From assembly GCA_030838785.1 (NCBI GenBank), contig JAUZEY010000109.1, positions 1-34,708 on the forward strand: a stretch of DNA of 34,708 nucleotides. Direction: 5' to 3'. This stretch comes from Actinomycetota bacterium. GTDB lineage: Bacteria; Actinomycetota; Acidimicrobiia; IMCC26256; BP-133. Of this stretch, positions 18,355 to 26,887 are shown piece by piece (the first letter of the stretch is position 1; every line of letters begins with the position of its first letter). The position numbers and the translations under genes were made by a program. Below the pieces are notes generated by a model. It had not been told where the DNA came from, ran no database searches, and saw only the letters and a list, made by a program, of their open reading frames with translations.

Positions 18355-18478
18355 CCTGAAGCACGCGAGTCGACTGCGCGCTTCCAGTTGAGGATGAAGC
18401 TTGCGGGTTGGGCGCCGATCCGGAGGATGACGGCGCAATGTCCTCGCCGCACGGACGCACCGAGGAGCAGTCGACAAC

Positions 18479-19171
18479 ATGAAGCTCAATTTCCGGAAGA
18501 AGGTTCTCTTGAGCCTGGGAGTGGTCGCCGGCATCGGCGCCCTCGCCGGTGCCGGAACCTTTGCCACGTTCACCGCCCAGACCTCCAACCCCAACAACAC
18601 GTTCGCCGACGGCACGCTGGTGCTGAGCAACACGGTCGGAACGGCCACGGCCTGCCTCTCGACCGGCGGTGGCAACACCGACACGAACGCCAACGGCCTC
18701 TGCGACACGGCCTTCAGCCTCAGCGTCAAGGCACCGGGCGATTCGAGCACCGCCGACATCACCCTGGAGAACATGGGCAGCCTGCCCGCCTCGGCCCTCA
18801 AGGCCTTCTCGGGATCGTGCACCGACGGCGACGCCAACGGGGAGACCTACCACGGCAGCGGGTCGGCCTGCGGCAAGGTACAGATCTACGTCCAGCAGTA
18901 CTCCGATGCCTTCAGCACCCCGTCGGCCTGCCTCTACGGGGGTGCGACCGGCGCCACCTGCAACTTCTCCGACGCCACCAAAACTCTGACGACCTTTGTC
19001 ACCGCCTATCCCAACGTCGGCAGCGGCTTGTCGGCCGGGGCCCTGACCGCCGCCGGCGGCGGGTCCCCGAAGGCGTGGGTCAGGGTCGGCGTGAAGCTTC
19101 CCGCCAACGCCGACAACTCCTACCAGGGCCGGTCGGCCTCGCTGGCTCTCAACTGGCACATCACCCAGTAA
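18479..19171 (+). CDS. TasA/CalY-like SipW-dependent surface protein 1
   Basis: MKLNFRKKVLLSLGVVAGIGALAGAGTFATFTAQTSNPNNTFADGTLVLSN: SipW-type signal (basic residues, hydrophobic core, TFATFTA) followed by a TasA-like beta-rich mature domain. Followed by a SipW-like peptidase. Confidence 0.82.
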   Translation: MKLNFRKKVLLSLGVVAGIGALAGAGTFATFTAQTSNPNNTFADGTLVLSNTVGTATACLSTGGGNTDTNANGLCDTAFSLSVKAPGDSSTADITLENMGSLPASALKAFSGSCTDGDANGETYHGSGSACGKVQIYVQQYSDAFSTPSACLYGGATGATCNFSDATKTLTTFVTAYPNVGSGLSAGALTAAGGGSPKAWVRVGVKLPANADNSYQGRSASLALNWHITQ

Positions 19172-19180
19172 GCGGATGTG

Positions 19181-19735
19181 ATGAGCACCGCGGTACTCGA
19201 CGTCAGGGCCGCCAGGCCGGCGCCAGCGCTCTCGCTGGCGCCGGCGGCGGTGCGCCTCGTCGTCAAGGCCTCGCTCGGGGTCGTCCTGCTGGCCCTCGTG
19301 ACCCTCGTCGTCGGGCCCCGGATGTATCCGTTCGAGAGCTTCTACGTCCGCAGCGGCAGCATGTCGCCCACCATCCCGGTGGGGGCCCTGATCATCGCCA
19401 CCCGGGCGCCGGCCGCCCAGCTGGGTGAGGGCGACGTGATCGTCTTCCAGCGCCCCGGCCGGCCGGGGACGATGGTCGTGCACCGGATCTACGCCGTCGT
19501 GCAGACGCCGACGGGCCGGGCCTTCATGACCAGGGGTGACGCCAACCCGGGCCCCGACGACTGGATGGTGGCGGCCACCGGCGACGGCTGGCGGGCCGAG
19601 TACTCGATCGCCCGGGCCGGCTTCACGGTCGGCTGGCTCCACGCCGCACTGAGCCGCCGGGGATGGCTCGGTGCGTTCGCCATCGTCGTCGCCGTCTGCG
19701 CCCTCATTTCGATCTGGCAGAGCGAGGAACCGTGA
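19181..19735 (+). CDS. sipW-like: SipW/ER-type signal peptidase I
   Basis: SGSMSPTIPVGALIIA catalytic Ser motif, VVHRIYAV (His in place of the bacterial catalytic Lys), TRGDANPGPDDW motif, N- and C-terminal TM segments. Confidence 0.9.
   Translation: MSTAVLDVRAARPAPALSLAPAAVRLVVKASLGVVLLALVTLVVGPRMYPFESFYVRSGSMSPTIPVGALIIATRAPAAQLGEGDVIVFQRPGRPGTMVVHRIYAVVQTPTGRAFMTRGDANPGPDDWMVAATGDGWRAEYSIARAGFTVGWLHAALSRRGWLGAFAIVVAVCALISIWQSEEP
19216..19245 (+). repeat. Perfect 13-bp inverted repeat (4-nt loop) inside the 5' end of the sipW-like gene
   Basis: GCCGGCGCCAGCG-CTCT-CGCTGGCGCCGGC, about 35 nt after the ATG at 19181. Confidence 0.85.
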
Positions 19736-20385
19736 CATCCCCGAAGGACAACCCGGCACCCCCGGCGAAGACGCTGCTCGGTGGCACCGGACGGAAGGTC
19801 CTGCTGTCGCTGGGGGCGCTCGGCGTGGCCGGCGCCCTGGCCGGCATGGGCACCTTCGCCACCTTCACCGCCACCACCAGCGCCAGCTCCACCCTGGCGT
19901 CGGGGACGGTGGTGATCGCGCTCGGGAACACCGGGGCGTCCACGAACCGGCTCACGGTGAACGCTTCCGGCCTCGTGCCCGGTGACACGGTGCAGCGGTC
20001 GTTCGACCTGTCCAACACCGGCAGCCAGGACCTGGCCTCGGTGGCGCTCACGACCACCGCCTCGCCCTCGTCCCTCCTCGACACGGACAGCACCAACGGC
20101 CTCCAGATGGTGGTCGACCGCTGCTCCGTGGCCTGGACCGAATCCGGTTCGTCGCCTGCCTTCAGCTACACCTGCGGCGGCTCCACGACGACGATCCTCA
20201 CCACCCGGGCGGTGATCCAGTCGGCGCTGACCATGTCGGGCCTGAGCGCCCTCACCGCCGCCGGCACCGACCACCTGCGGTTGACGCTGACCTTCCCGGG
20301 GACGGCCGGCGCCTCCCTCCAGGGCCTCAGCTCGACGCTCACCTACAGCTTCCTCGGCACGCAGCGGGCCGGTGCCGCCCACTAG
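19732..20385 (+). CDS. TasA/CalY-like SipW-dependent surface protein 2
   Basis: GTG overlaps the sipW stop (GTGA). GRKVLLSLGALGVAGALAGMGTFATFTATTSASSTLASGTVVIAL closely resembles the signal of the 18479 protein. Later GLVPGDTVQRSFDLSNTGSQDLASVAL is TasA/CalY-like. Confidence 0.82.
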   Translation: MTSPKDNPAPPAKTLLGGTGRKVLLSLGALGVAGALAGMGTFATFTATTSASSTLASGTVVIALGNTGASTNRLTVNASGLVPGDTVQRSFDLSNTGSQDLASVALTTTASPSSLLDTDSTNGLQMVVDRCSVAWTESGSSPAFSYTCGGSTTTILTTRAVIQSALTMSGLSALTAAGTDHLRLTLTFPGTAGASLQGLSSTLTYSFLGTQRAGAAH

Positions 20386-20392
20386 ATCAGTG

Positions 20393-21922
20393 ATGCGGAC
20401 CGTCGGACAGTGGGCCGGGCGGATCCTCCTGGCGGTGGCGGCCGCCGTGCTGCTGGCCGTCGGGATCGGTCCCCTCACCGGTGCCTACCGGATGGCCACC
20501 GTGTTGAGCGGCAGCATGGGGCGCGGCATGCCGGTCGGCTCCGTCGCCGTGCTGGTTCCCATCGACCCGGGGGCGGTGCAGGTGGGCGACGTCATCACCT
20601 ACCAGGCCCCGACTCCGGAGCATCAGGTGGTCACCCACCGGGTGGTGGAGATCACCGAACCCGGCCCCCACCCCGTCCTGCGGACCCGCGGCGACGCCAA
20701 CGGCACCCCCGATCCCTGGTCCGCCCGGCTGGACGGCGCCCCGGCCTGGCGGCGGGTGGCCGTCATCCCCTACGCCGGAACGATGATCCGGGCCCTGCGG
20801 TCGGCGCCGGTCCACCACGCCACCGTCCACCTCGTCCCTCTGGTCCTGCTGGCCGCCATGCTGGTGGCGATCTGGTCGCCCGGGTCGAAGCCGGGAAGGC
20901 GGCGACGGGTGTCGAGGCGCCAAGCGACGGCGGTGGCCGCCATCGTCGTCCTGACCGCCGCCGGTCCCGCCGCCGTGGCCGGCTTCACGAGCACCCCCGC
21001 CGCCGCCCACACCGTCGCCGCCGCCGCCGACTGGGTCGCGCCGTCCGTCAGCAGCACCGCCATCGCCAAGCCGACGGGCTACCTGGCCGGGGCCGTCAAG
21101 CAGGGCGGCACCTACTACGTCTACGCCAGCGTGGCCGACAGCGGGAACCCGCCCAGTGGCGTCTCCACGGTGAAGACCGACGAGAGCGCCATCACCTCGG
21201 GCCAGACGAGCGTCAGCCTCACCGCCGGGTCCTACTCGGTCAACGGGGTCGCCTACAACTACCGCAGCACCCTCCAGACGGCCAGCAGCCCGCTATCGGG
21301 CGGCAAGACGTACTCGATCACCTCCACCGACGCTCTGGCCTACAGCCGGCTCCAGACGGGCTACACGGTGACGATCGACAACGCCGGACCGACGGCGACC
21401 GACATCTCGACCGGCAACGCCGCCGGCGGCACGCACGGAATGGCCGAAGCCGGCGACACGATCACCTTCACCTTCAGCGAGCAGATCGACCCCCAATCGA
21501 TCCTCGCCGGCTGGACCGGGGCGTCCACCACCGTCGTGGTGGAGCTCCAGGACGGGGGGTGCACGCTGGTCCTCTGCAACAACGACACCTTCCAGATCTA
21601 CAACTCCGCCTACACCACCACGCTGCCGTTCGGGTCCGTGAGCCTCGCCACCGGCAGCTACTACGGCTGCTCCGGCATCGGTCTGCTGTGCGGCAAGACG
21701 CCGATGGCGTTCGGCGCCACGGGCACGGCCTCGACCATGGTGGAATCCGCCAACACCATCACGATCACGCTCGGGACCAGCAGCGGGGGCAACGGCATCA
21801 TCCACACCGTCGGGAGCAACACCGACATGGCCTGGACCTCGACCACCACGCCCTACGACGCAGCGGGCAACACCGCATCGGGGAACACCTACACCGAGGG
21901 CGACAACGACTACGAGTTCTAG
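20393..21922 (+). CDS. SipW-type signal peptidase fused to an extra TM/signal-like segment and a ~300-aa extracellular beta-rich domain
   Basis: Peptidase: VLSGSMGRGMPVGS, VVTHRVVEI, TRGDANGTPDPW. Then a TM (HLVPLVLLAAMLVAIW), basic linker GSKPGRRRRVSRRQ, second hydrophobic segment ATAVAAIVVLTAAGPAAVAGFTSTPAAA, then a Ser/Thr-rich domain including TVTIDNAGPTATDISTGNAAGG...EAGDTITFTFSEQIDPQSIL. Confidence 0.85.
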   Translation: MRTVGQWAGRILLAVAAAVLLAVGIGPLTGAYRMATVLSGSMGRGMPVGSVAVLVPIDPGAVQVGDVITYQAPTPEHQVVTHRVVEITEPGPHPVLRTRGDANGTPDPWSARLDGAPAWRRVAVIPYAGTMIRALRSAPVHHATVHLVPLVLLAAMLVAIWSPGSKPGRRRRVSRRQATAVAAIVVLTAAGPAAVAGFTSTPAAAHTVAAAADWVAPSVSSTAIAKPTGYLAGAVKQGGTYYVYASVADSGNPPSGVSTVKTDESAITSGQTSVSLTAGSYSVNGVAYNYRSTLQTASSPLSGGKTYSITSTDALAYSRLQTGYTVTIDNAGPTATDISTGNAAGGTHGMAEAGDTITFTFSEQIDPQSILAGWTGASTTVVVELQDGGCTLVLCNNDTFQIYNSAYTTTLPFGSVSLATGSYYGCSGIGLLCGKTPMAFGATGTASTMVESANTITITLGTSSGGNGIIHTVGSNTDMAWTSTTTPYDAAGNTASGNTYTEGDNDYEF

Positions 21923-21967
21923 ACCTGAGGGTGCTGGAGGCGCCCGCCGCGCCGTACCCTCCTCGGC

Positions 21968-24103
21968 GTGGCGAACTGGCGCAGCCTCGTGGGGCGGCGG
22001 GGGTCGGGGCCGGCTGGCATCGACGGCGACGTCCTGGCCGGCGCGCCCGACTGGCTGTGGCCGTTCTGGGCCGAGCGGCAGCTCGACCCGGAGTCCCCGG
22101 CCTTCGTCCCCGGGGGCGAGCTCCCGGCCCTCGTCAACGTCACGCATCGGAACTGGACGCTGGTCGGCAACCTCGCCTCGCCCCGGACGGGGATCGTCGA
22201 TCCCCGCGGCCTCGTCTCACCCTGGCCCGGCGGCTGGTCGCTCGACTGGTGGATCGGCGCCGAGGACCGGTGGCACCTCCCGAGCCGGGAGGCGGCGGTG
22301 CGCCAGTCGCTGGTCGGGGACGTTCCTGTGGTCCAGACTGCGCTACGCATCCCCGGGGGCGACGCCGTCCACCGCGTCTACGGTCTTCCCGCCTCCGTGG
22401 GCGGCCCCTTCGGCGAACTCGTCGTGGTCGAGGTGGAGAACCAGTCGCCGGTCCCGGTCGCCGTCGCTTTCGCCCTGCGGCCGGCCAATCCCGTCGGTCT
22501 GGCCGCGGTGCGGCGGATCGAACTGCAGGAGGACCGGCTCCTGGTCGACGGGCACCCTGCGCTGCTGCTGCCCCGGCCGCCGGCCGGAGTGGCCGGCTCG
22601 AAGTTCGAAGACGGCGACGTCGTCCACCGGGTGACGGCGGGCCAGGCCGGCCCGGGCTCCCTCCACGTCGACGATCCGGACGGGCTCGGCCAGGTGGCGC
22701 TCGTCTACCCGCTCCCGCACCGCACCACGGTCCGGGTGGCGCTGCCACTGGAGCACGACCGGCGCACCCGGCACGGGAGCCCGGCGCTGCCCGGGATCGA
22801 CCTGGCCGCACTTCCGGCGCCGGCCGACGTGAGCCGCGGCTGGCAGGCACAGCTCCGGCGGGGGCTGCGGCTCGAGCTCCCCGATCCCCGGCTCCAGTCG
22901 GCCGTGGAGGCCAACCGGGGGTTCCTCCTCCTGTTCCACCGCGGCGGTGACGTCTCGCCCGCACCGTGGCGCGGCGAGGACGTCTCCTTCCGGGAGGCCG
23001 CTCCGATGGTGGTGACGCTCGACCGGTTCGGCTTCCACACCGAGGCGGCGGAGGTGCTGCGGGCCCGTCCGTGGCGGTCGCCGGGCCGCGACTCCGGTCG
23101 GCTGCGGACCTGGGAGGGCCACGCCGGGGGGCTGTGGGCCATCGCCGAGCATCACCGCCTGACCGGCGACGGCGCGCTGCTCGGCGAGCTGATCCCGGCC
23201 GTGCGGGAAGGCGTCCGGCTGCTGGCCGGCCATCACGTCGTCGCCGATCTTCCCTACGAGCAGGGCTTCTGGTGCGTACGGGGACTCGTCGACGGCGCCT
23301 GGCTCCTGCGCCTCGCCGGCGACGGCCCGGCCGCTGACGAGGCCGAGGCGGCGGCCGCCCAGCTGCGGGACGCCATCACGGCCTCGCTCGAGCGCGGCGC
23401 CGCCCGCCTGGGCCGGGTGGCGATGCCCGCCGCGCCCAGCCGGGGCCTCGACGCCGGCATGGTCGGGTCCCTCGTCGCCTGCGACCCGCTCGGCCTGCTT
23501 CCCGCCGACGACGCCTGGGTGACGGGGACTCTCGACGCGCTGCGGGAGGCCTTCTGCCTCGGGGACGCCTTCTACGAAGCGCTCCTTCACCGCGGGCTCA
23601 GCCCGTCCCTCACCTTCCGGATCGCTGCCTGCGAGCTCGAGGCCGGCGACCTGCGGGCGTGGCGGAGGCTGCGCCGCATGCTCGACGCCGCCACCTCCAC
23701 CTTCACCTGGCCGGAGGCCGTGCATCCCCGCCTCGGCGGGGGCTGTGCGGGCGATGGGCACCACGGCGGGGCGGCGGCCGGCTTTCTGGGTCTCGTCCGC
23801 CGGGCGCTGGTGCGGGAGACACCGGGCGGGGGGCTGGCCCTGGTCACGATCTTCCCGCCCGAGTGGGCCGGCCAGCCGCTCGAGGTCCACGACGCCCCGA
23901 CGGCGCAGGGACGGATCTCCTACGCCCTCCGCTGGCACGGCGACCGCCCGGCGCTGCTCTGGCAGTGCGAGCGTCCCGGCGTCTCCCTCACCGCGCCGGG
24001 GCTCGACCGTTCGTTCTCCACCACCGAGCCGGCGGGAGAGGCGCTGCTGGCGCCGTACCGGGCCCGGATCCCTATCCCGGTCCAGGACGCCGGGTCGGCC
24101 TGA
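21968..24103 (+). CDS. Large protein resembling (alpha/alpha)6-barrel glycoside hydrolases (711 aa, function unknown)
   Basis: Continuous coding frame from GTG to TGA at 24101-24103. Beta-rich N-terminus and helical C-terminus with GAA/trehalase-like spacing. Adjacent to a GH38 gene. Confidence 0.7.
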   Translation: MANWRSLVGRRGSGPAGIDGDVLAGAPDWLWPFWAERQLDPESPAFVPGGELPALVNVTHRNWTLVGNLASPRTGIVDPRGLVSPWPGGWSLDWWIGAEDRWHLPSREAAVRQSLVGDVPVVQTALRIPGGDAVHRVYGLPASVGGPFGELVVVEVENQSPVPVAVAFALRPANPVGLAAVRRIELQEDRLLVDGHPALLLPRPPAGVAGSKFEDGDVVHRVTAGQAGPGSLHVDDPDGLGQVALVYPLPHRTTVRVALPLEHDRRTRHGSPALPGIDLAALPAPADVSRGWQAQLRRGLRLELPDPRLQSAVEANRGFLLLFHRGGDVSPAPWRGEDVSFREAAPMVVTLDRFGFHTEAAEVLRARPWRSPGRDSGRLRTWEGHAGGLWAIAEHHRLTGDGALLGELIPAVREGVRLLAGHHVVADLPYEQGFWCVRGLVDGAWLLRLAGDGPAADEAEAAAAQLRDAITASLERGAARLGRVAMPAAPSRGLDAGMVGSLVACDPLGLLPADDAWVTGTLDALREAFCLGDAFYEALLHRGLSPSLTFRIAACELEAGDLRAWRRLRRMLDAATSTFTWPEAVHPRLGGGCAGDGHHGGAAAGFLGLVRRALVRETPGGGLALVTIFPPEWAGQPLEVHDAPTAQGRISYALRWHGDRPALLWQCERPGVSLTAPGLDRSFSTTEPAGEALLAPYRARIPIPVQDAGSA

Positions 24104-26867
24104 CGGTGACGATCTCCCCGGGCCGGAGGCCGACTTCGATCTCCGGGATGTCAGGGCCGCCGACCCTGGCCGAGGCGAGCTGCGCACCCGGGTTGAACAG
24201 CCGGACGACGAGCCCGTCGCCGTCGCGCCCCACCGCCGACACCTCGGCACCGTCGACCCGCAGGACCTGGCCCTCGGACGGGCGGCCGGAGCCGGTGCCG
24301 GTGGCGGAGCCGGCCACGGCCTCGAGCGGGTCGAGGAAGCCGGTGGCCCGCCCGGTGAGGTCGGCGGCCTCCCAGTGGCGGGCATGCAGCAGCAGGCCGT
24401 AGCGCCAGCGGCGCTCGCCTTGCACCTGGGCGCCCTCGACCCGTAGAGCCGGGCCGGCCGGGTCGGGGCGGAGCGGCAGCTGCCGGCGGGACAGCCAGCC
24501 GGTCGCCCGGAGCAACGTGACGGCCAGCTCCCGGCCGCCGTCGCAGACCTCGTACTCGAACGTCCCGGCGGCGATCAGGGCCAGACCCACCTCGCCGGAG
24601 CAGTCGACGAACTGGCGGGCCGGGAACGTCGGCGGCGGCCGCTCGGACGGCCCGCCCTCGGCGTCGAGACCCCGGTGGACGACGGCGAAGGCGCAGTCGG
24701 CATCGGACCCCGTCACCGTTGCCGGCAGCGGGAAGTGCACCCGGAGCCGGTGATCGCGGCAGCGGTTGTCGAGGACCGTCTCGACGCCGACGATCGGGTC
24801 GCCGGCGACCAGGGACACCGCCGTGCGGAGGGTCGCCGCGGTCGTCTGCGCCGACCGGGCGGAGCAGGCCCGCTCGTCTCCATCGGCGTGTGCCGGCCAT
24901 TCGTAGCCGGCGATGATGACCACCCGCCCCCGGAGCGGACCGGCCTCTTCGACGTCGACCGTCACCGATCGGGGGTGGTCGACCACCGTGTCGGCGGCGG
25001 GCGGGCACCAGGTGTAGGTGTCGCCGCCGTCGCCGCCGTCGGCGTAGCGGTTGAGCCCCTCGGCGCGCAGTCCGCTCCGGGTGGTGATGGTGAAGGTTCC
25101 GTCCTCCGTGTCGACCTCCACCCGGACGAGCCCGTTGTCGAGCGTCGGGCGGCCGCCGGGGCCGGTGCCGACCCGGACGGGTATCGCCGCGGGTTCCCCG
25201 CCGCCGCCCTCGGGGGGCGGGTGCAGGGTCGTCCAGCCGTAGCCCGGCACCGGCCCGGTCTCGACGAGAATGCGGCGCCGGGGGGGTCCCTCCATCCGCA
25301 CGATCACCGGCCGGCCCGCCCCGCCAAGGGTCAGCAGGGCGTCGCGGGCCTCGTGGAGGTCGACCGGAGGATCGCCGAGTCCTGCGGCCTGGAACGTCAT
25401 CGTCGCCCCGACGTCCTGCGTCTCATCGGGGTCGCCGGGGGCGGAATCGACGCCCGAGAGCGTCAGTGCCTCTTCGGGCCCCGGCTCGAGCGACCAGGCC
25501 CCCACAGACCGCCCGTCAAACGTCGCGCCCGCGATGCGGTCGGCCACCCAGCCGACCTTCGACCCCGCCACCCGGGCGACGAACGTCTCGTCCCGGCCCA
25601 CGCCGAGCAGCTGCACCGCCCGCCCGATCCCGTCCGGGCCGACGAAATCCTCGGCGGGGTTCCGGCCGGCGGGGACGGTCACCTCGACGATCCCGGAGCG
25701 CGTACGGGGCGAGGTGTTGACGACCAGCAGCGCGCCGGGTGCTGTTCCGGTCTCGGCCGCCAGGTCGGTCAGCGCCCGGTCGGCGAGGGCCTCGCCGATC
25801 TGGCGCGCCTCGGCGTAGCGCACGAGCACCTGGTCGGCGACCTCGTCGGTGCAGCAGGCGCAGGCCGAGTCGTGGGCGCTGTTGGCGATGAGCCGGTCCC
25901 AGGCGACGCCGAGGAGGGCAACGGCTGTCGTCCACTCCGCCAGGGGCCGGAACAGGGCCAGGAGCGGCTCGGCCCGCCGCTCCACCGCGCGCTCGGCGGC
26001 GGCCGCCGCCGCCCGGACGTCGACACGGTTGGAGATCACCCCCGACAGCAGCGGGGCCCGGGCCGCCGACCGCAGCTCGCCCCGCCATACCGGGAGCGCG
26101 CCATCGGGGACTTCAACGCGCTGCTCTTCGAGCCACCGGGCCAGATCGGCGACCTCGAAGCGGTACCGGCTCCCGGCGGCGTTGGCCTCGGCCACGGCCC
26201 CTGCCACCCCCGGTTCCGGCGGCCGCTGGTCGCCGCCGTTCATGAGCAGGAGGCCGCCGACCCGGCGGTGGCCGACCTCGGCCTCCCAGCTCCGGGCCCG
26301 CTCGACGAGGCCCGGCCCGTCCGCCGGGAGGCCCCGCCCGTTGGCGTAGGAGCCGTAGAGGTACTCGGTCCGCACCGACGAGCCGTCCGGGGCCTCCCAC
26401 CGGAAGGCGGTGGCGTCGACGGCCGCCGGGACGCCCCGCCAGACGACGGCCTGCTCGATCCCGGCCTGGGTGAGCAGTTGGGGGAGCTGGGCCACGTGCC
26501 CGAACACGTCGGGGCTGTACCCGATGGCCGGTCCGGTGGCGCCCAGCTCGGCCCGGCGCCGCAGGCCGGCCTCGAGGTTGCGCACGATCGTCTCGGGCGA
26601 CACCACGAACTCGTCCATCGGCACGGCCCACGGCCCGATCCCGAGCCGGCCGGCGGCCACCGCCGCCCGCACCCTGCCCTCCGCCTCCGGGCGCACGGCC
26701 AGGTAGTCGTCGATCACCGCCGTCTGCCCGTCCAGCCAGAAGTGGGCCGGACCGTCACCGTCGAGCTCGTCGAGGAGCTCGTCGAGGAGCCGCAGGAGCC
26801 GCACGCGGCCGGCCTGGAACGGGACGTGCCACTCCCGGTCCCAATGCGTGTGGGGCACGATCCCCAC
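24072..26867 (-). CDS. Glycoside hydrolase family 38 alpha-mannosidase
   Basis: VGIVPHTHWDREWHVPFQ zinc motif, FWLDGQTAVIDDYLAVRPE, IGYSPDVFGHVAQLPQLL, ANSAHDSACACCTDEV. Probable GTG start at 26867; the ORF track extends further upstream into the GT4 gene. Confidence 0.9.
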   Translation of the reverse strand: MGIVPHTHWDREWHVPFQAGRVRLLRLLDELLDELDGDGPAHFWLDGQTAVIDDYLAVRPEAEGRVRAAVAAGRLGIGPWAVPMDEFVVSPETIVRNLEAGLRRRAELGATGPAIGYSPDVFGHVAQLPQLLTQAGIEQAVVWRGVPAAVDATAFRWEAPDGSSVRTEYLYGSYANGRGLPADGPGLVERARSWEAEVGHRRVGGLLLMNGGDQRPPEPGVAGAVAEANAAGSRYRFEVADLARWLEEQRVEVPDGALPVWRGELRSAARAPLLSGVISNRVDVRAAAAAAERAVERRAEPLLALFRPLAEWTTAVALLGVAWDRLIANSAHDSACACCTDEVADQVLVRYAEARQIGEALADRALTDLAAETGTAPGALLVVNTSPRTRSGIVEVTVPAGRNPAEDFVGPDGIGRAVQLLGVGRDETFVARVAGSKVGWVADRIAGATFDGRSVGAWSLEPGPEEALTLSGVDSAPGDPDETQDVGATMTFQAAGLGDPPVDLHEARDALLTLGGAGRPVIVRMEGPPRRRILVETGPVPGYGWTTLHPPPEGGGGEPAAIPVRVGTGPGGRPTLDNGLVRVEVDTEDGTFTITTRSGLRAEGLNRYADGGDGGDTYTWCPPAADTVVDHPRSVTVDVEEAGPLRGRVVIIAGYEWPAHADGDERACSARSAQTTAATLRTAVSLVAGDPIVGVETVLDNRCRDHRLRVHFPLPATVTGSDADCAFAVVHRGLDAEGGPSERPPPTFPARQFVDCSGEVGLALIAAGTFEYEVCDGGRELAVTLLRATGWLSRRQLPLRPDPAGPALRVEGAQVQGERRWRYGLLLHARHWEAADLTGRATGFLDPLEAVAGSATGTGSGRPSEGQVLRVDGAEVSAVGRDGDGLVVRLFNPGAQLASARVGGPDIPEIEVGLRPGEIVTVRPTRRPGPG

Positions 26868-26887
26868 CCGAACTTGCTCCGGGGGGT

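Noticed and set aside
17048-19759. 903-aa minus-strand ORF across M15, GNAT, CalY-like and SipW genes
   Set aside because: Antisense shadow ORF typical of high-GC DNA. Composition is Gly/Arg/Pro/Val-rich without domain motifs, and all plus-strand genes it covers have recognisable families.
20410-22950. 846-aa plus-strand ORF overlapping the peptidase fusion and the GH-like gene
   Set aside because: Out-of-frame shadow ORF rich in Arg/Gly/Pro/His; covers two genes with recognisable motifs.
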